Origin: an uncultured Bacilli bacterium
GTDB lineage: Bacteria > Bacillota_I > Bacilli_A > RF39 > UBA660
DNA length: 12,047 bases
NCBI GenBank assembly: GCA_934141615.1
Contig: CAKPCM010000030.1
Span: forward strand, 1-12,047
Reading direction: 5' to 3'
The position numbers and the translations under genes were made by a program. How positions within the stretch are numbered: the stretch's first letter is position 1; every line of letters starts with the position of its first letter. Of the stretch, positions 3,806-11,010 are shown one piece after another. Under the pieces are notes generated by a model. That model ran no database searches. It was not told where the DNA came from and saw nothing but the letters and a program-made list of their open reading frames with translations.

Positions 3806-5119
3806 TTAATCATTTTTATTCAAAAGTAATGCTTCATATTTATCTAATAATTCATAAATGTTAGTACAGCTCATAAAGCATATTGCAGCATTTTTATGAT
3901 TTAATAACTTATCTACTGTATCAAGTGATATTTTTTCTGCGTTAGGAACATTCTTAATTATTTCATCACTTGAAACTCCAGGATAATCTTCCTTTCTTTC
4001 TCTATCACAGTGTATGTCCATAACGTATGCTTTATCAGCGGTTTTAAGAGCACTTATAAAATCACTCATTAAAGCTTTCGTTCTAGAATATGTATTAGGT
4101 AAAAATACTGCTACTATTTCCTTATTTGGATACTTTTGTCTAGCTGATTCTATTGTAACTCTAATTTCTGTTGGATGGTGAGCATAATCATCAATTGTAA
4201 CTACACTTCCAAACGTTTTTTCTTTAAACCTTCTTTTTGCATTTTTAAAAGTATGAAGTAAAGTGTGAATCTTTTCAGTATCTACTCCTTCCATATTGCA
4301 AACCGTAATGCACGCTAATGCATTTAATATCATATGGTTACCAAATAGTGGAATATCAAAGTGTCCGTATAATTCTCCTTTTATATAAACATCAAATTTA
4401 CTTCCGTTTTCATCTAAAGTAACGTTTTTACATACAACGTCGTTGCAATCATCAAAACCATAGTAAATAACATCGTTTTTTAAGTTCATTTTTCTTACGT
4501 TTTTATCATCACCACACGCTATTACGTAATGCGCTTTATTAGCAAATTCTTCAAATGTTTTTATAATTTCATCTATATCTTTATAACATTCCGTATGCTC
4601 AAGTTCTATGTTTGTTACAATGGCATAATATGGATGATATGCTAAAAAGTGTCTGTTAAATTCACAAGATTCAAGGGTAAATAACTCATTTTTCCTATCA
4701 GCAAAGCCTGATCCATCACCAATAAAATAATTACATCCCTTAGTTTCTCCTAAAACATGTGAAATCATGGTTGATGTTGTTGTTTTACCGTGAGTTCCAG
4801 AAACACCAATAGTCTTAAATTCACTACTTAATTTACCTAATAATTCGTTATATGCAATTATCTTTAATCCTAAACTTTTAACTCTTTTTATTTCTGGGTG
4901 ATCCGCGCTAAAAGCCTTAGAATAAGTTACTATCGTATCTTTTGGAATATCATGCGTACTATCATAATATATCTTAATACCACGTTTATCTAAACCTTCT
5001 TGTGTAAATTTATGTTCTTTATAATCATCATAACCTGATACTTCATGTCCTAAATCAAAAAGTATTTCTGCAAGAGTTGCCATACCTGAACCTTTTATAC
5101 CTATGCAATAATATTTCAT
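3806..5119 (-). CDS. murC: UDP-N-acetylmuramate--L-alanine ligase
   Basis: Adds L-alanine to UDP-MurNAc with ATP, the first peptide-forming step of cytoplasmic peptidoglycan synthesis. 437 residues, normal for Gram-positive MurC. N-terminal UDP-binding Rossmann domain with GIKGSGMATLAEIL (7-20), replacing the common G(I)GGIGMSG(L)AE. ATP-binding P-loop GTHGKTTT at 108-115, the carboxylate/Mg region NIELEH at 170-175, GNHMILNALA at 260-269, and the C-terminal hallmark DYAHHPTE at 311-318, which separates MurC from MurD/E/F. Start ATG at 5119 with GAGGTG seven bases upstream. It is transcribed divergently from tRNA-Leu, stands apart from other mur genes except murD 3 kb away, and ends in a terminator before the SDR gene. 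Mpl is excluded by lineage and length. Confidence 0.95.
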   Translation of the reverse strand: MKYYCIGIKGSGMATLAEILFDLGHEVSGYDDYKEHKFTQEGLDKRGIKIYYDSTHDIPKDTIVTYSKAFSADHPEIKRVKSLGLKIIAYNELLGKLSSEFKTIGVSGTHGKTTTSTMISHVLGETKGCNYFIGDGSGFADRKNELFTLESCEFNRHFLAYHPYYAIVTNIELEHTECYKDIDEIIKTFEEFANKAHYVIACGDDKNVRKMNLKNDVIYYGFDDCNDVVCKNVTLDENGSKFDVYIKGELYGHFDIPLFGNHMILNALACITVCNMEGVDTEKIHTLLHTFKNAKRRFKEKTFGSVVTIDDYAHHPTEIRVTIESARQKYPNKEIVAVFLPNTYSRTKALMSDFISALKTADKAYVMDIHCDRERKEDYPGVSSDEIIKNVPNAEKISLDTVDKLLNHKNAAICFMSCTNIYELLDKYEALLLNKND

Positions 5120-5139
5120 ATTAATTCACCTCTTTATTA

Positions 5140-5145
5140 ATTATA
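5140..5145 (-). promoter_or_regulatory. -10 box of murC
   Basis: Minus strand perfect TATAAT, 20 bases before the murC ATG and just upstream of GAGGTG; the -35 (TAAAGT at 17 bases) is weak. Short leader. Confidence 0.5.
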
Positions 5146-5190
5146 TCATTATTTTTTAAAAACTTTATAGAAAAATGATAATAAATATGA

Positions 5191-5196
5191 TATAAT
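5191..5196 (+). promoter_or_regulatory. -10 box of tRNA-Leu
   Basis: Perfect TATAAT 13 bases upstream of the mature tRNA end; no good -35 (TAGAAA at 17 bases). The murC -10 lies back to back on the other strand 45 bases away. Confidence 0.55.
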
Positions 5197-5208
5197 TCTA
5201 TTGTTGAT

Positions 5209-5295
5209 GCCGGTATGGCGGAATTGGTAGACGCGCTAGACTCAAAATCTAGTGGTAGTAATACCATGTCGGTTCAAGCCCGACTACCGGTACCA
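5209..5295 (+). tRNA. tRNA-Leu (CAA)
   Basis: 87-nt class II tRNA with encoded CCA. Acceptor GCCGGTA pairs with TACCGGT, the anticodon stem CTAGA/TCTAG encloses CTCAAAA giving anticodon CAA (reads UUG), and a long variable arm GTGGTAGTAATACCAT follows, as in Leu tRNAs. T arm GTCGG/CCGAC with loop TTCAAGC. Confidence 0.95.
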
Positions 5296-5304
5296 TTTAA
5301 AAAT

Positions 5305-5339
5305 AAACAAGCCATTACTTAAAATGGTTTGTTTTTTTT
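5305..5339 (+). terminator. Intrinsic terminator of tRNA-Leu
   Basis: AAACAAGCCATT (5305-5316) pairs with AATGGTTTGTTT (5323-5334; one G-T pair) around ACTTAA, then a run of Ts. Confidence 0.88.
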
Positions 5340-5358
5340 ATAAAGTTTGTGCTAAAAT
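5329..5358 (+). promoter_or_regulatory. Possible promoter of the 131-residue gene, overlapping the tRNA terminator
   Basis: TTGTTT (5329-5334) in the terminator 3' arm, 18-base spacer, TAAAAT (5353-5358), then GGGAG before the ATG. Compact arrangement; moderate support. Confidence 0.4.
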
Positions 5359-5378
5359 AAGGCAAAGGGAGAAAAAAT

Positions 5379-5774
5379 ATGAAAAGATTAAAAGTAATTT
5401 CATTTAATTCAAATAAAGATGATAATTTAATAACTACTCTAAAGCAAAAAGAATACATAGATAGTTTAGATGCCATGGATATATCAGAACTAACTTATAA
5501 TGAAGCACGTTTAATATCAAAGGAAAAAGAGTGGGATACATTATTCAAAAAGATATATCCTAAATTATATTTTTACTTGTTAAAAAAGAATAACGGGGTA
5601 AAAAGAAAATATGATATTTTAACCGAAGAAATAAAATTAAGTTATAAAAAAGATTTTACACCTGCTCTATTAATTAATTTATGTCAAAAGTGCAGGAATT
5701 CATCTTTCGAAGAAATATATAACGACATGTTAAATAGAAGAAAAAAAACTAACAAAAAAAATAATTCACGCTAA
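5379..5774 (+). CDS. Hypothetical protein, basic, 131 residues
   Basis: Family not recognised. Start ATG preceded by GGGAG seven to eight bases upstream. The N-terminus MKRLKVISFNSNKDDN is beta-like; residues 18-50 (TTLKQKEYIDSLDAMDISELTYNEARLISKEKEW) suggest two helices and their pattern, a surface-exposed helix then a helix-turn-like ELTYNEARLIS, is reminiscent of SAP-like or nuclease-accessory helices, but this is weak. Residues 52-70 carry aromatic residues (FKKIYPKLYFYLL). A CxxC (QKCRN is CxxxC-free; C103 and C106 in CQKC) could bind metal alone only as part of a dimer. The C-terminus (NRRKKTNKKNN) is strongly basic, suggesting nucleic-acid contact. No signal peptide or membrane span. 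Single-gene unit between tRNA-Leu and a bidirectional terminator. Confidence 0.65.
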   Translation: MKRLKVISFNSNKDDNLITTLKQKEYIDSLDAMDISELTYNEARLISKEKEWDTLFKKIYPKLYFYLLKKNNGVKRKYDILTEEIKLSYKKDFTPALLINLCQKCRNSSFEEIYNDMLNRRKKTNKKNNSR

Positions 5775-5821
5775 TGAACTGAACCTTATAAGTCGGACAG
5801 TTTATAATGAATTATTTTTTT
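5755..5821. terminator. Bidirectional terminator between the 131-residue gene and scpB
   Basis: AAAAAATAATTCA (from 5755) pairs with TGAATTATTTTTT (5808-5821), with an inner stem AACTG (5777-5781)/CAGTT (5798-5802). T runs on both strands serve the converging plus gene and scpB. The 5' arm includes the last codons of the plus gene. Confidence 0.75.
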
Positions 5822-5832
5822 ATTTTTGTTAC

Positions 5833-6396
5833 TTACTTTTTCTCTTCCTTATATCTTGATATAAATAGATCCTTTTCTTCATCTGATATTTCTTCATTCA
5901 TATTAATTTCAGGTAGTTCATCTTTTGATGATAAATTGAAGTAATCCAAAAATTTATTAGTTGTTTTATAAAGCATAGGTTTTCCTGGTAAATCACTTTT
6001 ACCCGCTACATCTATTAGTCCCTTAAATAGCAATTTTCTAACCATATCTCTTGAAGATACACCTCTTACCTCATCTATTTGACCAACTGTTATAGGTTCA
6101 TTATATGCAATTATTGCAAGGGTTTCTAATGCTGATTGAGAAAGACTTCCGCTTACGGTTTTATCAACCAGTAATTCATAATATTTTTTATGTTCTTCCT
6201 TAGTCGTTAATTTATATTTATTACCTAAATAAACTAGTTTTAATCCCCTGTTTTCAAACTCAAGAGATTTTTTATACTGATCTAATAATTTTAAGGCTTC
6301 ATCTTTTGATACCTCAAGTAACTTTTCTATCATCTCTAAAGAAAGACCATCTTCCCCAGTTACAAAAAGTAATCCCTCAAGCACTCCTATTTTCAT
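5833..6396 (-). CDS. scpB: Segregation and condensation protein B
   Basis: Dimeric winged-helix kleisin-associated subunit of the SMC-ScpAB complex that compacts and segregates the nucleoid. 187 residues, normal length. It opens with the canonical ...LEGLLFVTGEDGLSL (6-20), then LSQSALETLAIIAYNEPIT at 85-103, the family signature, RGV at 111-113 and PGKPMLYKTT at 137-146. The C-terminal tail (160-187) is acidic then basic. I chose the ATG at 6396, six bases after AAGGTG (inside the end of scpA); an in-frame GTG at 6405 would add three residues but forms part of that Shine-Dalgarno. The gap to the scpA stop is one base, so the pair is translationally coupled. Confidence 0.93.
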   Translation of the reverse strand: MKIGVLEGLLFVTGEDGLSLEMIEKLLEVSKDEALKLLDQYKKSLEFENRGLKLVYLGNKYKLTTKEEHKKYYELLVDKTVSGSLSQSALETLAIIAYNEPITVGQIDEVRGVSSRDMVRKLLFKGLIDVAGKSDLPGKPMLYKTTNKFLDYFNLSSKDELPEINMNEEISDEEKDLFISRYKEEKK

Positions 6397-6397
6397 T

Positions 6398-7132
6398 TTA
6401 CTCACCTTCTTTTAAAGAAATAACTATGTTTTTAAAATTACCCTCTTGAGTTAATAATATTTCATCTTTTTTTACCATTTCTAGAACTGATAAAAAGCTT
6501 ATTATTACCTCTTCTTTAGTTGATACTTCAAAAATATCTTCAAAATTAATTCTTTTTTTATTTCTTAATATATTTTTTATCTTATTAACTTTTTCTGCCA
6601 CTGATAATTCTTTTTTTGTTATTTTAGTTGCAATGGGTCTATCAAGTTCTTTTCTTTTTAAAAGATTGTTAAACGCATCTATTAAGTCAGCAACTCCAAG
6701 CTCTTCACTATTTTCATCTTCTTTTGCGTAACGATTTAAATTATCAGGTTCCCGAGTAAATACCATTTTTCTAGTTAGCTCTAAATCTTTAAATTCACTA
6801 GTTACTTCCTTATATCTCTTATAAGCAAGTAGTCTTTCAATTAATAATTCTCTAGGATCTTCCTCATAATCATCATCTTCTTTTTCCTTCTTTTTAGGAA
6901 GAAGCATTTTTGATTTCATCTCTATAAGTTCAGATGCCATAACTAAATATTCACTAGCAATTTCTAAATTAAGTTCTTTCATATGTCTTATATAATCTAG
7001 ATATTGTTTTGTTATATCTTCTATTTTTATATCATAAATATCAATATCTTGTTCTTTTATTAGGTGTAATAAAAGGTCTAATGGGCCATCAAAATTATCT
7101 ATTGTTACTACGTATTTATCACTCATATTCAC
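6398..7132 (-). CDS. scpA: Segregation and condensation protein A (kleisin)
   Basis: Kleisin that bridges the SMC heads and binds ScpB. About 244 residues, typical. FDGPLDLLLHLI at 14-25 is the N-terminal signature that forms the SMC-neck helix bundle; YLVMASELIEMKSKMLLPKK at 62-81 is the second conserved helix; residues 82-94 are an acidic linker (KKEKEDDDYEEDP); the C-terminal 190-244 is the winged helix that contacts the SMC cap. Start choice: AGGTGA (7143-7138) is six bases before GTG at 7132; a GTG at 7141 lies within the Shine-Dalgarno and is unlikely; ATG at 7126 (MSDKY) is possible but 12 bases away. First gene of the scpAB unit and divergent from the RNHCP gene. Confidence 0.93.
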   Translation of the reverse strand: MNMSDKYVVTIDNFDGPLDLLLHLIKEQDIDIYDIKIEDITKQYLDYIRHMKELNLEIASEYLVMASELIEMKSKMLLPKKKEKEDDDYEEDPRELLIERLLAYKRYKEVTSEFKDLELTRKMVFTREPDNLNRYAKEDENSEELGVADLIDAFNNLLKRKELDRPIATKITKKELSVAEKVNKIKNILRNKKRINFEDIFEVSTKEEVIISFLSVLEMVKKDEILLTQEGNFKNIVISLKEGE

Positions 7133-7156
7133 TATAATCACCTAATTTCTTCAATA

Positions 7157-7162
7157 ATTATA
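7157..7162 (-). promoter_or_regulatory. -10 box of scpAB
   Basis: Minus strand perfect TATAAT, 14 bases before AGGTGA; -35 weak (TTTTAA-like). Divergent from the RNHCP gene promoter, their -10 boxes 30 bases apart. Confidence 0.5.
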
Positions 7163-7169
7163 ACATATT

Positions 7170-7198
7170 TAGACATAATTTAAAATACGTGTTATAAT
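7170..7198 (+). promoter_or_regulatory. Promoter of the RNHCP gene
   Basis: TAGACA (7170-7175), 17-base spacer, TATAAT (7193-7198), giving a very short leader with GGTGA before the ATG at 7217. Confidence 0.65.
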
Positions 7199-7216
7199 TT
7201 ATCCTGGTGATTCGTT

Positions 7217-7522
7217 ATGAAAAAATTTACAATGAAAGATGAATCTTTTGTTTGTGAAAATTGTGGTATGATGGTAGAAAAATTAAATTATACCGCAAGA
7301 GACCACTGCCCATATTGTTTATATTCTAAGCACGTAGATATAAATCCTGGGGATAGACTAAATGATTGTTTAGGATTGTTAAAGCCTATAGATATTGAAA
7401 AATTCAAAAATACATATAAGATAATTTATAGATGCGAAAAATGTGGTATGATTCATAAAAACATTGCAGCAAAAGATGATGATATAAATATGATTATAAA
7501 AATATCAACAGAAAATCATTAA
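7217..7522 (+). CDS. RNHCP domain-containing zinc-ribbon protein
   Basis: 101 residues. The family signature, R-N-H-C-P, is present as RDHCPYC at 28-34, followed by SKHVDINPGDRLNDC (37-51). Metal-binding pairs are C13/C16, C31/C34 and C73/C76, plus H30, C51 and H80, so one or two zinc ribbons are expected. RNHCP proteins are small cytosolic proteins of unknown function, thought to bind nucleic acid because of the zinc ribbons (inference). Start ATG with GGTGA nine bases upstream and its own promoter. Single-gene unit with a strong bidirectional terminator. The N of RNHCP is D here, a conservative change. Confidence 0.9.
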   Translation: MKKFTMKDESFVCENCGMMVEKLNYTARDHCPYCLYSKHVDINPGDRLNDCLGLLKPIDIEKFKNTYKIIYRCEKCGMIHKNIAAKDDDINMIIKISTENH

Positions 7523-7540
7523 ATTTATACTATATTAATT

Positions 7541-7592
7541 AAAAAAATCAAGGTTACATACAAATTTGTCTTTGTTTAACCTTGATTTTTTT
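7541..7592. terminator. Bidirectional terminator between the RNHCP gene and murD
   Basis: AAAAAAATCAAGGTTA (7541-7556) and TAACCTTGATTTTTTT (7577-7592) make a perfect 16-bp stem around a 20-base loop that itself contains ACAAATTTGT. Confidence 0.92.
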
Positions 7593-7617
7593 GTTTTCTT
7601 ATAATACATAACGACTG

Positions 7618-8964
7618 TTATAGCATCATTTTCTTTACATAGTCTTTAAATTCTTTTCCTCTAATTTCACATTCTTTATATTGATCCCAAGATGCAGATG
7701 CTGGAGATAAAAGAACGACGTCTCCGCTTTTTGCAATATCTTTTATTTCTTTCATGGCATCCTTTAAAAATTCGTGAGTATAAACAGGAAGTTTTAAACT
7801 TTTCGCGTAGTCTTCTACTCTTTTTCTACACTCACCAATTGCTAAAATTGCTTTAACGTTTTTCATGTATGGTGTAAGTTCATTAAAGTCTTGTCCTCTT
7901 TCTAACCCACCTAATATAATTATGGTTGGATTATTAAATGAAGAAAGAGCAATTTGAGTGCATTTAATGTTAGTTGCTTCAGTATCATTATAATACTTAA
8001 CACCATCTACTTCCCCAGAAAATTCTAGTCTGTGCTCAACACCTTTAAAATTGTAAGCAACTTTTCTAATGGTCTCGTTTGATACGTTAAATTCTTTTGC
8101 TACCATAATAGATGCCATTACGTTTTCTTTATTATGGTTACCTACTATAATCATTTTATTAGTATCAAGTACTTCTTCATCGTTATAGTAAATAATATCA
8201 TCTTTTAAGTAGCAATCAGCCTTTTTCTTTGATGAGAAATATAACTTCTTAGACTTAATATTTTCGGTTTGTTTTAATACTTCATCATTTTCTAAATTAA
8301 GAATTGCAATATCATCTTTTGTTTGATTTTTAAATATCTTTGTTTTAACATCTTTATATTTTTTATAACTATTATCAAAGAAATCAACGTGTGCTTCTGA
8401 TAAATTAGTCATAACCGCTATATGAGGCTTAAATTCTTTTACGTTATTAAGTTGCTGGCAAGATGTTTCCATAACGATTACATCGCCCCTTTGCAACTTA
8501 TTTAGAAAACTACATAAAGGGTATCCTATGTTTCCAGCTAGATGACATCTAATACCTTGCTCTTTTATCATTTCATAAGTAAGTGTTGTGGTTGTTGTCT
8601 TACCATTAGTACCGGTAATAGAAACTAACGTAACATCTTTTGGCAACAATCTATATGCCATTTCTACTTCATTAATAACTTCTATTTTAAGTTTTTCTGC
8701 TTTTTCTACATATTTATGATGAATTGGAACACCCGGATTTTTAATTAAATAGTCGTAGCTTTCATCTAACAAGTCATCTGGATGTGAACCAAAGAAAAAC
8801 TTAACACCTAAATCTTTTAGTTCTTTTAGTTTATCTTGATCTACTTTACTTTCATCTTTACCATCATTTATTAAAACTTCGTTTCCTCTTTTTACTAAAA
8901 ATTTAGCAGCTTCATAACCACTTCTTGCAAATCCTAATATAAATATTTTATTATTTTTAAACAT
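7618..8964 (-). CDS. murD: UDP-N-acetylmuramoyl-L-alanine--D-glutamate ligase
   Basis: Adds D-glutamate to UDP-MurNAc-L-Ala with ATP, the step after MurC. 448 residues, typical. Rossmann-like N-domain (FILGFARSGYEAAKFL), P-loop GTNGKTTT at 118-125, NLSEAHVDFF in the central domain, then YNDTEATN (usual form DSKATN, here DTEATN), GGLERGQDF, and the C-terminal LLSPASASWDQY (usual LLSPACASWDQF) that identifies MurD over MurC/E/F. Start: ATG at 8964 six bases from GAGGTG; the GTG at 8973 is inside that site. A 71-codon gene lies 44 bases upstream. Ends before a bidirectional terminator. Confidence 0.95.
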   Translation of the reverse strand: MFKNNKIFILGFARSGYEAAKFLVKRGNEVLINDGKDESKVDQDKLKELKDLGVKFFFGSHPDDLLDESYDYLIKNPGVPIHHKYVEKAEKLKIEVINEVEMAYRLLPKDVTLVSITGTNGKTTTTTLTYEMIKEQGIRCHLAGNIGYPLCSFLNKLQRGDVIVMETSCQQLNNVKEFKPHIAVMTNLSEAHVDFFDNSYKKYKDVKTKIFKNQTKDDIAILNLENDEVLKQTENIKSKKLYFSSKKKADCYLKDDIIYYNDEEVLDTNKMIIVGNHNKENVMASIMVAKEFNVSNETIRKVAYNFKGVEHRLEFSGEVDGVKYYNDTEATNIKCTQIALSSFNNPTIIILGGLERGQDFNELTPYMKNVKAILAIGECRKRVEDYAKSLKLPVYTHEFLKDAMKEIKDIAKSGDVVLLSPASASWDQYKECEIRGKEFKDYVKKMML

Positions 8965-8982
8965 ACATAACACCTCGTAATA

Positions 8983-8988
8983 ATTATA
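8983..8988 (-). promoter_or_regulatory. Possible -10 box of murD
   Basis: Minus strand TATAAT in the 44-base gap, ten bases before GAGGTG; -35 not convincing. murD may also be read from the promoter of the upstream 71-codon gene. Confidence 0.4.
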
Positions 8989-9008
8989 CTATAATAAACG
9001 TATTTTAA

Positions 9009-9224
9009 CTAACTTTTTTTAATTAAAGTATTTATTTTCTCTAAGTTATCAAATGTAATACCTACATATTCATCATCCATAACTAATATAGCTGCTTTTT
9101 TATAAGCAGCATCATAATATCTTTTTAATATATCTATATTGCGAGGTTTAATATTTATGTCAAATATCTCCTTACTTATAATAAAATTTGTTAAATAATT
9201 TAATAATTCAATTTCTGTTTGCAT
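9009..9224 (-). CDS. Small hypothetical protein, 71 residues
   Basis: Family not recognised. Predicted two helices at the N-terminus (EIELLNYLTNFIISKEIFD and RNIDILKRYYDAAYKKAAI), then a short beta-hairpin-like VMDDEYVGITFDN and a final helix NLEKINTLIKK. Start ATG preceded by AAAGGA ten bases upstream, an acceptable ribosome site. No membrane span. Placed between the tdk terminator and murD on the same strand, so co-transcription with murD is likely. Codon use matches its neighbours. Confidence 0.6.
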   Translation of the reverse strand: MQTEIELLNYLTNFIISKEIFDINIKPRNIDILKRYYDAAYKKAAILVMDDEYVGITFDNLEKINTLIKKS

Positions 9225-9245
9225 AACTACTTATTCCTTTCTCAA

Positions 9246-9279
9246 ATAAAAAAATCACAATAGTAATTATAGTGATTTT
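9246..9279 (-). terminator. Intrinsic terminator of the tdk operon
   Basis: Minus strand AAAATCAC, loop with a small inner ATA/TAT stem, GTGATTTT followed by TTTATTT, about 20 bases after the tdk stop. Fairly AT-rich but well formed. Confidence 0.75.
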
Positions 9280-9299
9280 AATTTAAGAAATATGTCGAA

Positions 9300-9890
9300 T
9301 TATATACCTTTTTTAAAAACTTTTTCTAAGTAACATTTCCCGCATAACGGAACGTATTTTGTTTCTTTATTTTCTCCATCTATTACGTTTTCTAATCCAT
9401 CTTTTACGTATTTGTCATTTATTTTCCTTGCGTTAAACCTAGCTTTCTTACCGCATTTACATATTGTTTCTAGTTCTTTAAACTTATCTGATAATTCAAA
9501 TAATCTTTTAGATCCTTCAAAAAATTCCGATTTAAAATTAGTCTTGAGTCCAAAACAAATAACTGGAATATCAAATTTCTTTGATATTATCCATAACTCT
9601 TCTACCTGACTTTTAGTTAAAAACTGCGCCTCATCTGCTAAAATAGCATCCGTTTTCTTAATTTCTTCTATGTATTTATTGCTAAGCAAACTCTCTTTTT
9701 TATCTAGTTTTATCTGAATCTTTCTTTTAGGTCCAATCCTTGATACTAAATAATCTCCTCCTTTAGTATCCACGACTGATTTTATTAAAATAACCTTTTT
9801 ATTATTTTCTTCATAATTATAAGCCATTTGTAAAAGAGCCATGCTTTTGCCTGAATTCATTGGTCCATATCTAAATTCTAAATTAGCCAT
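9300..9890 (-). CDS. tdk: Thymidine kinase (type II)
   Basis: Phosphorylates thymidine (and deoxyuridine) with ATP for dTTP salvage. 196 residues, the usual length. P-loop GPMNSGKS at 9-16, DEAQF at 86-90 (Walker B with the catalytic Glu), FGLKTNF at 113-119, and the zinc-binding cysteines C144/C146 and C183/C186 (CKCG and CGKC) all present. Start: ATG at 9890 six bases from AGGTG; a GTG at 9899 lies inside that site. It is the last gene of the Nudix / histidine phosphatase / kinase-CYTH group, 32 bases after the kinase-CYTH stop, and is followed by a terminator. Confidence 0.95.
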   Translation of the reverse strand: MANLEFRYGPMNSGKSMALLQMAYNYEENNKKVILIKSVVDTKGGDYLVSRIGPKRKIQIKLDKKESLLSNKYIEEIKKTDAILADEAQFLTKSQVEELWIISKKFDIPVICFGLKTNFKSEFFEGSKRLFELSDKFKELETICKCGKKARFNARKINDKYVKDGLENVIDGENKETKYVPLCGKCYLEKVFKKGI

Positions 9891-9922
9891 ATAAAACACC
9901 TACCTAAAAAAGAATATCACCA

Positions 9923-11008
9923 TTATTTATTTTTGTAAACATAACTCTTACCAGATTCTATATTAATGTTCTTATAATTTTTATCGTTTGTAACATCTTT
10001 AATAACTTTTATAAATTCTGGAACTTTGGAAATAGCACTTGCCTCTAAAATATTCATGCCATTATCAAACATGTCTAGTTTATACATATTATCATTAAAA
10101 GAAAAGCAAACTCTAGTTTTATCAAGTTCATTTACTATTTCTCTTTGATTTTTTAAGATATTGTAAGTTCTCTCATCTATTTTTTCTTCTGTTATTATTT
10201 TTTCTTTATCATCATAAGTCTTTTTTATCGTAACATAATACGTGTTTTCACCTTCAAGACTTCTTTTTCTAAGTCTCATTTCGTAGTTACCATTTGTTTT
10301 TAAGTATGTCTGGGTAATTCTTATTTTTATGCAGTCTTTAAGAGAAAAAATATCATCTATATTAATGGGAAGTTCTACTAGGTATTTTGCTTCCTTTTTT
10401 TCATCTATATTTAGATGTTTTTTTATTATTTCTAAAACATTATTCATCTTTTCATCAAAAGAGTTTTTATTTGATACGATTTTTAAATTATTATGAAAAC
10501 TCCAAGCATCTTCTATTTTGTCATCACTTGTAATAGCCTCTTTAATATCTTCTTTTCTTGCACTATTATTACTTGTTGTGTAATACTTTTGTGCACCCTT
10601 AGCAGCAGTTGTTAGACTAATTACCAAATCATAACTATCCATAAGTTCTAACTTTGTCTTCCCAGCCTCTTTTATTAAAAAATCAAAATCCTTTTCATTT
10701 AAGAATGATCTTACGTCAAAAACTCCTCTATCACAAATTATAACGCATTTTTTGTCTATTAAATTTGCAGCATAAGAAAAACATTCTTCATTCGTTAATT
10801 GTTCCTTTAATAAAATTCTTTCAAAGTCTAGCATGTTTATTTTGTTTTCTCCAAAAGGTCTTATTCCCTCGTTTATAATTCTTGTTGCAACTTCATCAAT
10901 TATAAATACCTTATATCCCATATTAGTAAGTTCATTATCTATTTTTGAAAGTGCGGTTGTTTTTCCTGCACAAGGGCCTCCAGTTAAACATATTTTTGAT
11001 ACCAACAT
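9923..11008 (-). CDS. P-loop kinase (AAA_28/NadR-like) fused to a CYTH-like domain
   Basis: 361 residues in two domains. The N-terminal half (about 1-195) is a P-loop kinase of the AAA_28 type: GGPCAGKT at 10-17, DE at 38-39, and ICDRG at 91-95 (Walker-B-like, with R94). The C-terminal half (about 205-355) resembles CYTH triphosphate-tunnel domains: the RxR pair in EMRLRKR (243-249), VTIKK (259-263), EEKID (274-278), KTR (297-299) and YKLDMFD (309-315). The CYTH entry motif ExExK is not seen; the strand expected to carry it reads KEAKYLVELP. From memory this two-domain design matches Drosophila TTD14, a GTP- and phosphoinositide-binding protein. Substrate unknown; nucleotide or polyphosphate is an inference. 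ATG at 11008 with AAAGGA upstream; the gap to the upstream stop is two bases, implying coupling. Confidence 0.8.
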   Translation of the reverse strand: MLVSKICLTGGPCAGKTTALSKIDNELTNMGYKVFIIDEVATRIINEGIRPFGENKINMLDFERILLKEQLTNEECFSYAANLIDKKCVIICDRGVFDVRSFLNEKDFDFLIKEAGKTKLELMDSYDLVISLTTAAKGAQKYYTTSNNSARKEDIKEAITSDDKIEDAWSFHNNLKIVSNKNSFDEKMNNVLEIIKKHLNIDEKKEAKYLVELPINIDDIFSLKDCIKIRITQTYLKTNGNYEMRLRKRSLEGENTYYVTIKKTYDDKEKIITEEKIDERTYNILKNQREIVNELDKTRVCFSFNDNMYKLDMFDNGMNILEASAISKVPEFIKVIKDVTNDKNYKNINIESGKSYVYKNK

Positions 11009-11010
11009 AA

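Noticed and set aside
9412..9609. Plus-strand ORF inside tdk
   Set aside because: Antisense to an intact thymidine kinase.
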